48,860 bases of DNA from Propionibacteriaceae bacterium (GTDB lineage: Bacteria > Actinomycetota > Actinomycetes > Propionibacteriales > Propionibacteriaceae). The DNA lies in assembly GCA_030529455.1 (NCBI GenBank), contig JAUMWV010000008.1:1-48860 (forward strand), read 5' to 3'. The translations under genes were made by a program, and so were the position numbers. The notes beneath the pieces are model-generated. The model was given only the letters and a program-made list of their open reading frames with translations, was not told the origin of the DNA and did no database searches. Numbering within the stretch: the stretch's first letter is position 1; each line of letters starts with the position of its first letter. This document shows positions 35,631-45,412 of this stretch, in pieces.

Positions 35631-36196
35631 CCTGGTGGCACCGGAACCGCTGGGGACTGATCCTGCTGCTCCCGGCCCTCGCCTTGCTCGGTCTGACGAA
35701 CTCCCAGCGGCTCGTCTCGACCTACCTGCCGAGCAAATACACCGTGGAACACCCGCCCCAGGGATTCGACAAGACCGAACCCGATCCGCTCAATCCCGGC
35801 CAGTCGGTCCGCTACCAGCTCGACAGCATCAAGCTGACCAAGCTGGAACACTACGACAGCTCCGAAGAGCCCAAGATCCCCGCCGGGACCCGCGTCTGGC
35901 TGGTCACCGCGATGCTGGAGGCCCCGGTCGATGCGTCCATCTCCGCATGCCTGCTGCGAGTGTTCGACCAGCACGGCAGGGGTTACGACAGCACCCCCAC
36001 CCTCCTCGGGATCAACACCCCGGGGTCCCGGCCGCACTGCGAGCAGACCCCGCCGAAAGGCTCGCCCACCGACTGGAAACGCACCGACACCACGTGGCGC
36101 AAGACCTGGCTGTTCCTGCTGCCGGAGGGCGCCGAACCCCAGTGGCTACGAATTGCCTGGAGCCCTCCCGACTACATCCGGCTCCCGCTGAAGTGA
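35627..36196 (+). CDS. DUF4352-like membrane-anchored protein, third of three
   Basis: 189 residues. N-terminal helix (WGLILLLPALALLGLTN) and one beta domain with VWLVTAMLEAPV and LLRVFDQHGRGYDST, matching the same positions as in the two genes before it. Two Cys are present (SACLL; PHCEQ). Its last 51 bases lie over the 3' end of the convergent membrane protein gene, so the two messages are antisense there. Function not known. Confidence 0.7.
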   Translation: MTWWHRNRWGLILLLPALALLGLTNSQRLVSTYLPSKYTVEHPPQGFDKTEPDPLNPGQSVRYQLDSIKLTKLEHYDSSEEPKIPAGTRVWLVTAMLEAPVDASISACLLRVFDQHGRGYDSTPTLLGINTPGSRPHCEQTPPKGSPTDWKRTDTTWRKTWLFLLPEGAEPQWLRIAWSPPDYIRLPLK

Positions 36197-37399
36197 CACG
36201 ACCACCCGGTTGACGGCCGCGGCGAGCAGCACCGTCATGGCGGTCAGGTAGACCAGCCGCTCCACGGCGATCGCGTAGGGCTCCAGGGCGATCATCAGCA
36301 TGTCCTGCTGGGGCCCCACGATCCAGTGCGCGGCCCAGGCCACGCCCACCGTCAGCTGCTGGGCGAGGACGAACACCAGGCAGAACATCACCATGGGTCC
36401 GACGCCGGCCACCGCGATCTTGCGGAACGCCGTCCAGGCGGTCTTCACCGGGTCGGTGACCGGCGACACCACGTTCATCGCGGCGGCCTTCGCCCGCACC
36501 CGGGCCTCCCGCATGACCCTCTCGCGCCTGCCGACCGGGGCCTCCTCCACCGGGAGCGCGCGCCTCGGCTTGGCGTCCTCGGCGAGTTTGGTGCCGTAGA
36601 CCAGCGCACCGATCGACAGCCAGGCCACCGGCACCACGATGAGGGACCCCGCCGACGAGAACACTTTGCCGATGGCCCCGGCGGTGGCCTGGAGGAGGTC
36701 GCCAACCGGCCCGACGTAGGAGTGCACGGTGTCGCGGAGCCCGATCCACCAGCGCCAGGCCTGCCTGGACTCGACCCAGCCGGTGAGGTCTTTCACCAGG
36801 CCGGTCAGCAGGCCAGCGGCCAGCATCATCCACAGCACCTCGACGTAGACCGCCAGCGACCCCCACAGGCCATTCTTGCCGGTGAGCTCGAACCCGATGA
36901 GCAGCTTGCGGATCACTAGCGCGACGATCACCAGCGCGATCGCGACCCACCCCGTGGCGACGCTCAGCCGCTCCAGGTTGGGCCGGAACGGCTCGCCCAC
37001 GAGGTATTCGTTGTAGACGATCTCGTAGAAGAAGGAGCGCCGGTCCTCGGTGAGGAACCCCTGGGAGGCGTACACCGCCAGGAACGGCAACAGCACCGCG
37101 ATGATCCGCCGGTGGATCGAGACCTCGTCTTGCTGATCGATGACGCCCAGCCCCTCCAACGACGGGCGCACCGCATACAGCATGACGACGATCGCCACCA
37201 TCATCGCGATCGGGGCCAGGGGCAGGAGCAGCGCCCCCGCGGTCGGGTGCAGGTTCGTGGAGAGCACCGCCGCCCACAAGAACCCGTGCCGCAGCGCGAG
37301 ACCGAGGGCACAGACCGCGATCAGCGTCGGCCAGTGCCGCCCGAACAGGCGCAGGGCGTCCCACGGCACGCGGACCAGGTCGAGCAGTGTTCGCTTCAC
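36146..37399 (-). CDS. Multi-pass membrane protein of unknown function
   Basis: 417 residues. About seven hydrophobic segments: LIAVCALGLALRHGFLWAAV, an MVAIVVMLYAVR stretch, further helices near residues 140-210, and a C-terminal pair (MVMFCLVFVLAQQL; VYLTAMTVLLAAAVN). A basic cytoplasmic loop (RRALPVEEAPVGRRERVMREAR) lies at about residue 290. The GTG at 37399 is preferred to an in-frame GTG at 37420, because it is 6 bases after TACGCT. No family was recognised. Its 3' end overlaps the third DUF4352-like gene by 51 bases. Confidence 0.65.
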   Translation of the reverse strand: MKRTLLDLVRVPWDALRLFGRHWPTLIAVCALGLALRHGFLWAAVLSTNLHPTAGALLLPLAPIAMMVAIVVMLYAVRPSLEGLGVIDQQDEVSIHRRIIAVLLPFLAVYASQGFLTEDRRSFFYEIVYNEYLVGEPFRPNLERLSVATGWVAIALVIVALVIRKLLIGFELTGKNGLWGSLAVYVEVLWMMLAAGLLTGLVKDLTGWVESRQAWRWWIGLRDTVHSYVGPVGDLLQATAGAIGKVFSSAGSLIVVPVAWLSIGALVYGTKLAEDAKPRRALPVEEAPVGRRERVMREARVRAKAAAMNVVSPVTDPVKTAWTAFRKIAVAGVGPMVMFCLVFVLAQQLTVGVAWAAHWIVGPQQDMLMIALEPYAIAVERLVYLTAMTVLLAAAVNRVVVSLQREPDVVGRAPGNS

Positions 37400-37580
37400 G
37401 CCTTTAGCGTAGTGGCACACGTGCTTTCCCCTTGCCGCCCCGGATCAGCTCCCCTTCGCCGCCCCGTTCCTCACCAAAACAGGCGAGAAAATTCACCCTT
37501 TTAGGGGAAGCCGAAAGACCCCCGGGTCTGGTTCACTTGACATAGTCGGTGCACCGTGCGCCGACTGAGAAAGGACGAAC

Positions 37581-37853
37581 ATGAACCCCGCTGGACTGAT
37601 CGGGTCGCTCATCATCGGACTCATCGTCGGCGCCCTCGGTCGTTGGCTCGCCCCCGGAAAGCGTGACTTCAGCATCGTTGCCACGATCATCATCGGCGTC
37701 ATCTCCGCCATGCTGACCACCTGGCTCCTCGGCTTCGCTTTTGGCTACAACAACGCCAACGGCGGCATCCCGTGGATCGGATTGGCCATCAGCGCCGTGG
37801 TGGCGGCGCTCATCATCGTCGGCTACGGCCGACTGACCGGCAGCAAATCCTGA
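37581..37853 (+). CDS. GlsB/YeaQ/YmgE-family small membrane protein
   Basis: 90 residues with three hydrophobic segments. LIGSLIIGLIVGALGRWLAPGK, then FSIVATIIIGVISAM and WIGLAISAVVAALIIVGYGR: the standard layout of transglycosylase-associated (Gly-rich) family proteins, many of them stress-induced. It starts after AAAGGA (AAAGGACGAACATG). Followed by a hairpin terminator. Confidence 0.9.
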   Translation: MNPAGLIGSLIIGLIVGALGRWLAPGKRDFSIVATIIIGVISAMLTTWLLGFAFGYNNANGGIPWIGLAISAVVAALIIVGYGRLTGSKS

Positions 37854-37876
37854 TTCGCTGCATCATCCTCTAGGAA

Positions 37877-37909
37877 AGATCCCCTCGCGCTCAGTTCGCG
37901 GGGGGATCT
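37877..37909. terminator. Hairpin terminator between converging genes
   Basis: AGATCCCC-t-CGCG, 7-base loop, CGCG-g-GGGGATCT followed by a short T/C run (CTCTTC) on the plus strand. It ends the small membrane protein message, and its left-to-right partner region overlaps the stop codon of the LuxR-type gene, so it can also act on that strand. Confidence 0.7.
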
Positions 37910-38535
37910 CTTCGTACCCGCTCAATACCGAAACCCCGGGACATGGCCCACACCACGGCCTGGGAGCGCCGGGTGACCCCGATCTTGCGGTAGGCCGAGC
38001 GGATGTAGGTCTTCACCGAATTGGGGCTCAGGTAGAGCGAGGAGGCGATCTCGGCGTTGGTCAGGCCCTGCACCATCAGGGAGAGCATCTCAGCCTCGCG
38101 GTAGCTGAGCCCCTCCTCCCGGCCCGGCCAGTCCCCGGCCACCGGGGCGTTGGTCGTCGGCAGCCGCGAAAACACCTTCTTGCCCTGGTGGATGCGCCGC
38201 AGCGCCGCCACCAGCTCACGCGCGGGCAGCTCCTTGGACAGACAACCCGCGACCCCCACCTGCTTGGCCCACGAGATCAGCTGCTCCGACATCGTCCAGG
38301 TGTAGATGACCACCTGCCCCACCGCCGGGTTGTCCAACAGATCCAGCACCGCATCGGCGTGCCGCTGGCCCTGCCCGAACGAGTCGTACAGCGCGATATC
38401 GACGCTGTGCTTGACGTCGGCGTTGGCGAGCAGCTTGACGATCTCAATGTCGTCGTAGTGCTGGAACATCTGGTTGAAGCCCAGCACCACCACCTCGTAG
38501 TCGTTGACGAGTGAGACCCGGATCGTGGACGCCAT
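37891..38535 (-). CDS. LuxR/NarL-family response regulator, orphan
   Basis: 214 residues. An N-terminal receiver-like domain keeps an acidic pocket (VSLVNDYEVVV), a likely phospho-acceptor Asp in DIALYDSFG, a Thr in VVIYTWT and Lys in LSKELPARELV. The C-terminus is the LuxR HTH (LSYREAEMLSLMVQG; NAEIASSLYLSPNSVKTYIRS). No histidine kinase gene is adjacent. The ATG at 38535 is used; CAGAAT lies 6 bases upstream, a possible leaderless -10. A longer GTG start at 38556 cannot be excluded. Target genes unknown. Confidence 0.85.
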   Translation of the reverse strand: MASTIRVSLVNDYEVVVLGFNQMFQHYDDIEIVKLLANADVKHSVDIALYDSFGQGQRHADAVLDLLDNPAVGQVVIYTWTMSEQLISWAKQVGVAGCLSKELPARELVAALRRIHQGKKVFSRLPTTNAPVAGDWPGREEGLSYREAEMLSLMVQGLTNAEIASSLYLSPNSVKTYIRSAYRKIGVTRRSQAVVWAMSRGFGIERVRRDPPAN

Positions 38536-38566
38536 GAGTCCATTCTGCCGGATCACGGGAAAGCGA

Positions 38567-39877
38567 TCACAGCACCATGGCCGCCACCCAGCCAGCGGCC
38601 AGCAGCGGCAGGTTGTAGTGCAAGAAGGTGGGGATCACCGAATCCCGCATGTGGTCGTGCTGGCCGTCGGCGTTCAGCCCCGAAGTCGGGCCCAGCGTCG
38701 AGTCCGAGGCCGGGGAGCCCGCGTCCCCGAGCGCCCCGGCGGTTCCCACGATGCTGACCGTGGCCAGCGGCGAGAAGCCGAGCGAGACGCACAGCGGGAC
38801 GTAGACGGTCGCGATGATCGGCAGCGTCGAGAAGGACGAGCCGATGCCCATCGTCACCACCAGCCCCACGATGAGCATGATCGCCGCGGCCAGCGGTTTG
38901 CTGCCGCCCAGCAGATCCAGGCTGGCCGAGACCAACAGGTCGACGTGGCCGGTGTCCTTCATCACCTGCGCGAAGCCCTGCGCGGCGATCATGATGAACC
39001 CGATCATCGCCATGAGCTGGATGCCCTTGTTGAACAGCGAGTCCGCGTCCTTCCACCGGACGACGCCGGTCAGCACGAAGAACGAGAAACCGACCAGCGC
39101 ACCGATCAGCAGCGAGTCGGCCCACAGCTGCACCACGAAGGACAGCACCAGCGCCGACAGCCCGACCACCAGGCGGTAGCGGCTCACCTGGTGGGCGACC
39201 GGGTCGGCATCGATCTCGCGCTCCTCGTAGTCGCGGGGCTTGCGGTAGCTGACGAAGACCGCGATCACCAGGCCCACGACCATGCCGAGCGCCGGGATGC
39301 CCATGGCCGCCATCACGTTGATGCCGCCGACGTCGAGGCCCGCCTTGTCGATGTTGCCGAGCAGGATCTTCTTGAGGAAGATCTCACCGAACCCATAGGG
39401 CAGGTACATATAGGTGGTGACCAGGCCGAAGGTCAGGACGCAGGCGATGAGGCGCCGGTCGATGCGCAGCCGGTTCGCGACCAGCAGCAGCGGAGGCACC
39501 ACCAGCGGGATGAACGCGATGTGGATCGGGATGAGGTTCTGGCTGAGGATCGACATGACCAGCAGGCCGCCGATCAGGAGCCAGGACACCGTGCGCCTGC
39601 CCTGACCGGAGGCCGCGCGCCCGGTCAGCGCCGAGGCGAGCGCCTGGGGAAGCCCCGAGTGTGCGATGGCGACGGCGAAGGCGCCCAGCAGCGCATAGGA
39701 CAGCGCGATGCTGGCCCCGCCCTGGATGCCCGCCTCGAAGGATTTGAGGGTTGTCGCCAGCCCCAGCCCGCCCAGCAGCCCACCGACGAGCGCGCCGATC
39801 AGCAGCGCGACGACGACGTGGAGCCGCATGACGGCGAGGGCGAGCATGACGAGGACGGCGACCAGTACAGCGTTCAC
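38567..39877 (-). CDS. NhaC-type Na+/H+ antiporter family protein
   Basis: 436 residues with about eleven hydrophobic segments. Conserved parts are ALLIGALVGGLLGGLGL, NLIPIHIAFIPLVVPPLL, FIMIAAQGFAQVMKDTGH and GTAGALGDAGSPASDSTLG, matching the YuiF/NhaC group of sodium-proton exchangers or organic-ion transporters. The GTG start is 6 bases after TAAGGT (leaderless). Monocistronic; it sits next to the LuxR-type gene in the same direction. Confidence 0.82.
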   Translation of the reverse strand: MNAVLVAVLVMLALAVMRLHVVVALLIGALVGGLLGGLGLATTLKSFEAGIQGGASIALSYALLGAFAVAIAHSGLPQALASALTGRAASGQGRRTVSWLLIGGLLVMSILSQNLIPIHIAFIPLVVPPLLLVANRLRIDRRLIACVLTFGLVTTYMYLPYGFGEIFLKKILLGNIDKAGLDVGGINVMAAMGIPALGMVVGLVIAVFVSYRKPRDYEEREIDADPVAHQVSRYRLVVGLSALVLSFVVQLWADSLLIGALVGFSFFVLTGVVRWKDADSLFNKGIQLMAMIGFIMIAAQGFAQVMKDTGHVDLLVSASLDLLGGSKPLAAAIMLIVGLVVTMGIGSSFSTLPIIATVYVPLCVSLGFSPLATVSIVGTAGALGDAGSPASDSTLGPTSGLNADGQHDHMRDSVIPTFLHYNLPLLAAGWVAAMVL

Positions 39878-39937
39878 AGGGTCACCTTAGAGGTAGCCAA
39901 GCCCGGCTCACCTCCCGTCCGCCCAGCGAACGGCCGT

Positions 39938-40990
39938 TCAGCGCGGCGGCAGGAGGGTGACCGCGATCTCGTCGTAGGAGCCGCGTTCGTAGACGACCCC
40001 GATCTCCCCGGTGCCCAGGGGCAGGGCGACGGAATAGGCGGCCTCCCCCGGCCACACCGGGGTGGGTGGGGACCAGGTCTGGCCATCGTCGTGGCTGAAC
40101 CGGGCGACCAGGTTCGCCCGCCTCCCCCAGGCCAGGCCCGCGCCCTGTCCGCGGGTGGGGTCCAGGCCAGCCTCCAGCGGCTCCTGGGGCGGGTCCAGCA
40201 GCGTGCAGACCAGAGAACCGTCCCGCAGCCGCGCGAGGCCGCCGTTGCAGGACGGGTCGGGCAGGCCGGGGTGGGCGCGCGGGGCGGTGAAGGTCTCGCC
40301 CCGGTCGCTCGAGAACGCCTGTTTGCGCAGCGGATTCGCGCGTCCGTGCAGCAGCAGGCGCCCGTCGGTGAGTTCGGCGACCTTGTTCTCGTCGCAGTCC
40401 CGGACGGGGTGGCCCAGCTCCCAGGTCTCGCCGTGGTCGTCGGAGTAGGCCATGACCGCGTGCCGGTCGGTGGTCCGGGCGGGGCGGAAGACCATCGGCT
40501 GGATTAGCCGCCCGGACGAGTGCGCGACGCCGTGGCCGGAAGAGGCGAACATGGCCCCCAGCGGCCCGTCGGCCTCGATCCGGTCCGTGGGCAGGTTCAG
40601 CTGCCGGTGCGTCCAGGTCTGGCCCTCGTCGCCGGAGCGGGCGAGCCACAGCTCCAGGCCGCCGTCGTCCCAGAAGGACGCGCCCGTGCTGCCGACGTAC
40701 CAGCACCACAGCGTGCCCGTCACCGGGTCGTAGAGCAGGCTGGCGTCCCCGAACCCGTGCCCCGGTTCGTGGGACCGCAGGATCGCGGGCGCCGACCAGG
40801 AGCGGCCGTGGTCGTCGGAGGTGCGCACGACGATGTCGAACTCTCCGGGCAGGTCGAGGTGGTCGGCCCGGACGTCGTAGGCCACGACGATGCGCCCGCT
40901 GCCGGTGAGGGCCATCGCCGGAATCCGGTAACAGGGCGCGGCGAAGGCGGAACCGGGCAGCGGCTCGCCGCGACGGGCTAGGATCATCAC
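39938..40990 (-). CDS. BNR-repeat sialidase-like protein, probably cytoplasmic
   Basis: 350 residues in a sialidase propeller fold. The N-terminal CYRIPAM corresponds to the sialidase FRIP motif (Arg), and Asp boxes recur: SDDHGRSW, SGDEGQTW, SDDHGETW, SSDRGETF, SHDDGQTW. GH33 enzymes release sialic acid from glycans. No signal peptide or membrane helix is seen, so it would act in the cytosol or is exported some other way. GTG 40990 is preferred as start since it lies 6 bases after TACCGT. Neighbours do not encode other sialic-acid enzymes. Confidence 0.82.
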   Translation of the reverse strand: MMILARRGEPLPGSAFAAPCYRIPAMALTGSGRIVVAYDVRADHLDLPGEFDIVVRTSDDHGRSWSAPAILRSHEPGHGFGDASLLYDPVTGTLWCWYVGSTGASFWDDGGLELWLARSGDEGQTWTHRQLNLPTDRIEADGPLGAMFASSGHGVAHSSGRLIQPMVFRPARTTDRHAVMAYSDDHGETWELGHPVRDCDENKVAELTDGRLLLHGRANPLRKQAFSSDRGETFTAPRAHPGLPDPSCNGGLARLRDGSLVCTLLDPPQEPLEAGLDPTRGQGAGLAWGRRANLVARFSHDDGQTWSPPTPVWPGEAAYSVALPLGTGEIGVVYERGSYDEIAVTLLPPR

Positions 40991-41072
40991 CCCGCCACGG
41001 TACGCCACCGCGACGGTCCGCCTCCCCCGGGGTGGCCGGTCCGCTGGCGTGCCGAGGCCGGTCGGGGCAGGT

Positions 41073-41486
41073 TCAGCTCGCTGGCAGGGCCAGCTGGGCC
41101 CGGCGCCGGGTCCGGCCGAGGTATACCCCTCCGCCAGGATCGGCGGTGAACAGCCGGGACGCCGGGGGTTCGTCGTAGACCCGCTGCAGGGTCTCGGTGA
41201 GGCGGGCGATCTGTTCGCGCGCGGCGTCCAGCTCGGTCTCCAGGGCCAGGATGCGCCGGATACCCTCCAGGTTGATGCCCTCGCTCTGCGACAGGTGCTG
41301 CACGTGCCTCAGCCGGGCAATGTCGCGCAGCGAATAGCGGCGCCCCCGCCCCCGCGCGCGCCGCGGAACCACCAGCCCGAGCCGGTCGTAGGTCCGCAGC
41401 GTCTGCGGGTGCAGGTCGGCGAGCCGGGCCGCCACCGCGACGGTGAAGGCCGGGGCATCGGCGTCGAAGGGCTGGAGGTCAGCCAT
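41073..41486 (-). CDS. hspR: Heat-shock repressor HspR (MerR family)
   Basis: 137 residues. A MerR-type HTH (FTVAVAARLADLHPQTLRTYDRLGL; RRYSLRDIARLRHVQHLSQ) is followed by a helical part and a short basic C-terminus. HspR binds HAIR sites with DnaK as co-repressor and releases them on heat shock. It overlaps the dnaJ stop by 8 bases as the last gene of dnaK-grpE-dnaJ-hspR, and HAIR sites precede both this operon and clpB. Confidence 0.93.
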   Translation of the reverse strand: MADLQPFDADAPAFTVAVAARLADLHPQTLRTYDRLGLVVPRRARGRGRRYSLRDIARLRHVQHLSQSEGINLEGIRRILALETELDAAREQIARLTETLQRVYDEPPASRLFTADPGGGVYLGRTRRRAQLALPAS

Positions 41487-42621
41487 GGAACAGCCCAGAC
41501 CTCGGGTTGCTCATGCCGACCGCCGCCGAGAAGTCCTTGAGCGCCTTGCGGGCATCCTCGTTGAGGTCGGTCGGCACCTGGACGTCCACCGTGACCAGCA
41601 GGTCTCCGCGGGTGCCGTCCTTGCGGGGAATGCCCTTGCCCCGGACGCGGAAGGTACGCCCGTTCGGGGTGCCCGGCGGGACCTTCAGCGTCACCGACGG
41701 CCCGCCGAGCGTCGGCACCTGAATCTCGGCGCCGAGCGAGGCCTCGGTGAAGGCCACCGGCGCGGTGAGGGTCAGGTTGTCGCCCTTGCGGCCGAAGATC
41801 CGGTGGGGACGCACGTGCACGACCACGTACAGGTCGCCCGGTGCTCCGCCGTTCTCGCCGGAGCCGCCCTTGCCCTTGATCCGGATCTTCTGGCCGTCCG
41901 TCACGCCAGCCGGGACGCGGACCTGCATCGTCTTGGACGACCGGCCCCGGCCCGAGCCCTGGCACGCCGGGCACGGGTCGTCCACCACCAGGCCGCGGCC
42001 CCGGCAGCCAGCGCACGGCTCGGTGACGGCGAACACGCCCCCCGAAGTCGAGGTCTGCATCCCCGAGCCCTCACAGGTGGGGCACACCCTCGGCACGGTG
42101 CCGGACTTCGCCCCGGTGCCGCGGCACGAGGAGCACGCGGCGTCGGAGGTCATGTGCAGCGAGACGGTCGTGCCGTCCACCGCCTGGGCGAAGTCGATCG
42201 TGGCCTCCCCCTCGACGTCGGCGCCGCGGCGCGGACCCCTGCCCGAGCTGGGACGCCGCGTCTGCTGCGTCGCCTGACCGAACAGGTTCCCGAACAGGTC
42301 GCCGAAGCCACCCGCCGCGCCACCGGAGAACAGGTCGTCCATGTTCGGGGTGGCCCCGCCCCCACGGGGGAAGCGGAAACCACCGCCGAACAGGCTGCGC
42401 GCCTCGTCGTATTCCTTGCGCTTGGCTGGATCACTCAGCACGGCGTTGGCCTCGGAGGCCTCCTTGAACCGTGCCTCGGCCTTCTTGTTGTCCGGGTTCT
42501 GGTCCGGGTGGTTGTCCCGGGCGATCTTGCGGAAGGCCTTCTTGATCTCTTCTGCCGAGGCGTCCTTGGAGACGCCGAGAATCTTGTAGTAGTCCTTCTC
42601 GACCCAGTCCTTAGTGCTCAC
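41479..42621 (-). CDS. dnaJ: Chaperone DnaJ
   Basis: 380 residues. J domain (YYKILGV; HPD in DNHPDQ), a Gly/Phe-rich linker, the four CxxCxGxG zinc motifs (CSSCRGTG, CPTCEGSG, CAGCRGRG, CPACQGSG), and the two C-terminal substrate-binding domains. It delivers substrates and stimulates DnaK ATPase. GTG start with GGGAGG upstream, 15 bases after grpE. Overlaps hspR. Confidence 0.97.
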   Translation of the reverse strand: MSTKDWVEKDYYKILGVSKDASAEEIKKAFRKIARDNHPDQNPDNKKAEARFKEASEANAVLSDPAKRKEYDEARSLFGGGFRFPRGGGATPNMDDLFSGGAAGGFGDLFGNLFGQATQQTRRPSSGRGPRRGADVEGEATIDFAQAVDGTTVSLHMTSDAACSSCRGTGAKSGTVPRVCPTCEGSGMQTSTSGGVFAVTEPCAGCRGRGLVVDDPCPACQGSGRGRSSKTMQVRVPAGVTDGQKIRIKGKGGSGENGGAPGDLYVVVHVRPHRIFGRKGDNLTLTAPVAFTEASLGAEIQVPTLGGPSVTLKVPPGTPNGRTFRVRGKGIPRKDGTRGDLLVTVDVQVPTDLNEDARKALKDFSAAVGMSNPRSGLFHG

Positions 42622-42636
42622 GGCGCCTCCCTTCTC

Positions 42637-43169
42637 TCACTCAGTGGGCTGCGCAACGGCAACCCGCGCCGGACGAATGACCCGCTCACCGAGCTTGTAG
42701 CCGGGCTGCACGACCTGCGAGATCGTGGTCACCTCGACCGGCTCCGGCAGCGGGGCCTGCATGAGGGCGTCGTGCAGCGTCGGATCGAAGGCCTCACCGA
42801 TCTGCCCGAACGAGACGAGCCCGTACTTGTTGCCCAGCTTCTCCAGCTCGTCGGCGACCAGCTTGAAGCCGCCCTCCAGGTCGGAGTGGCTGCGGGCCAA
42901 CGCCACCGCGTCCAGCACTGGCATCAGGTCGGACACCACGGCCTCGATCCCGGCCTGGCGCGACAGCGCCCGGTCGCGGTCCACCCGCTTCTTGTAGTTC
43001 GCGTACTCGGCCTGGAGCCGCTGCAGGTCCTCGGTGCGCTCGGCCACGAGGGCCTCCAGCACCACGATCTCGGCCTGCTCGACGGCTTCGCCCTCGGGCG
43101 AGGGCGCTGGCTGCGCACCCTCGCCCGTCGGCTCCTCCTCGGGCACGAACTGGTTGTCCGGTTCGCTGG

Positions 43170-43173
<4 letters not shown>
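42637..43173 (-). CDS. grpE: Nucleotide-exchange factor GrpE
   Basis: 178 residues. N-terminal acidic Glu/Pro-rich region, a long helix ([19 protein letters not shown]) and the conserved C-terminal beta domain ([25 protein letters not shown]). It speeds ADP release from DnaK. The GTG start overlaps the dnaK stop (GTGA), so the two are translationally coupled. Confidence 0.96.
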
Positions 43174-45029
<1,856 letters not shown>

Positions 45030-45081
45030 GTGGTTCCTCCAGAGTTATCAGTGGGCCTGCTGCCCAGTAGTCTCGTTCATG

Positions 45082-45102
45082 ATTGAGCGGACGCGACTCA
45101 AC
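45082..45102. promoter_or_regulatory. HAIR-like site 1 (dnaK leader)
   Basis: ATTGAGC, 7 bases, ACTCAAC. Similar to CTTGAGT-N7-ACTCAAG, with mismatches in the outer bases and at the seventh base of the left arm. It lies just downstream of the predicted dnaK -10 box on the minus strand. Confidence 0.65.
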
Positions 45103-45128
45103 TTACACCTTGAGCCATCCAGACTCAA
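45100..45128 (-). promoter_or_regulatory. Candidate dnaK operon promoter
   Basis: Minus-strand TTGAGT (45123-45128) and TAAGTT (45100-45105) with a 17-base spacer. The -35 box is inside HAIR site 2 and the -10 abuts HAIR site 1, so bound HspR would block RNA polymerase directly. Confidence 0.5.
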
Positions 45129-45129
45129 G
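45109..45129. promoter_or_regulatory. HAIR operator 2 (strongest match) of the dnaK operon
   Basis: CTTGAGC, 7 bases (CATCCAG), ACTCAAG. Only one base of the left arm differs from the CTTGAGT-N7-ACTCAAG consensus, and it overlaps the dnaK -35 box. Confidence 0.88.
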
Positions 45130-45143
45130 TAGTGATCGTCAAA

Positions 45144-45164
45144 GTTGCGTCCAGCAGACTCAAC
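45144..45164. promoter_or_regulatory. HAIR-like site 3, upstream
   Basis: GTTGCGT, 7 bases, ACTCAAC. The right arm fits well; the left has one more mismatch. It extends the array away from dnaK toward rtcB. Confidence 0.5.
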
Positions 45165-45290
45165 CTTCGGGCGCCCCGGTTTATTCCGCGGTGGGCCGGG
45201 CACCTCCGCAGAAAATCGATTGCCCCGCCGAAGAGCCCCTGGCAGGCTGGATACCCCACGACGATCGAGAACCAGCCGAGAGGTACAGCG

Positions 45291-45359
45291 ATGAGACGCC
45301 AGCCGCGACGCGCCGAGAGCGTCCGCTGCGCGCTGCCCCGGCGCCAGCCGCAGCGCTGA
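45291..45359 (+). CDS. Possible 22-codon small ORF upstream of rtcB
   Basis: ATG with a good ribosome site (GAGAGG, 7 bases upstream) and a stop 53 bases before rtcB. The peptide is strongly basic (MRRQPRRAESVRC...). Nothing recognisable; could be a leader peptide or chance. Confidence 0.25.
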   Translation: MRRQPRRAESVRCALPRRQPQR

Positions 45360-45412
45360 CCCGCGCGGCCCGAACGCGCCGCCCGCATCCTCACCCATCC
45401 CCTGGAGACACC

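Larger units (their letters stand above)
45030..45412. other. Long intergenic region between dnaK and rtcB: heat-shock regulatory region
   Basis: 383 bases without an established gene. It holds three HAIR-like repeats, the dnaK promoter and leader, and, nearer rtcB, only one small candidate reading frame (45291-45359, 22 codons). The plus-strand part before rtcB has no clear -10/-35 pair. Confidence 0.8.

Noticed and set aside
37504-37542. Stress-sigma promoter (GGGAA...GTT) or TTGACA promoter before the small membrane protein gene
   Set aside because: Neither has a partner box at an accepted spacing.
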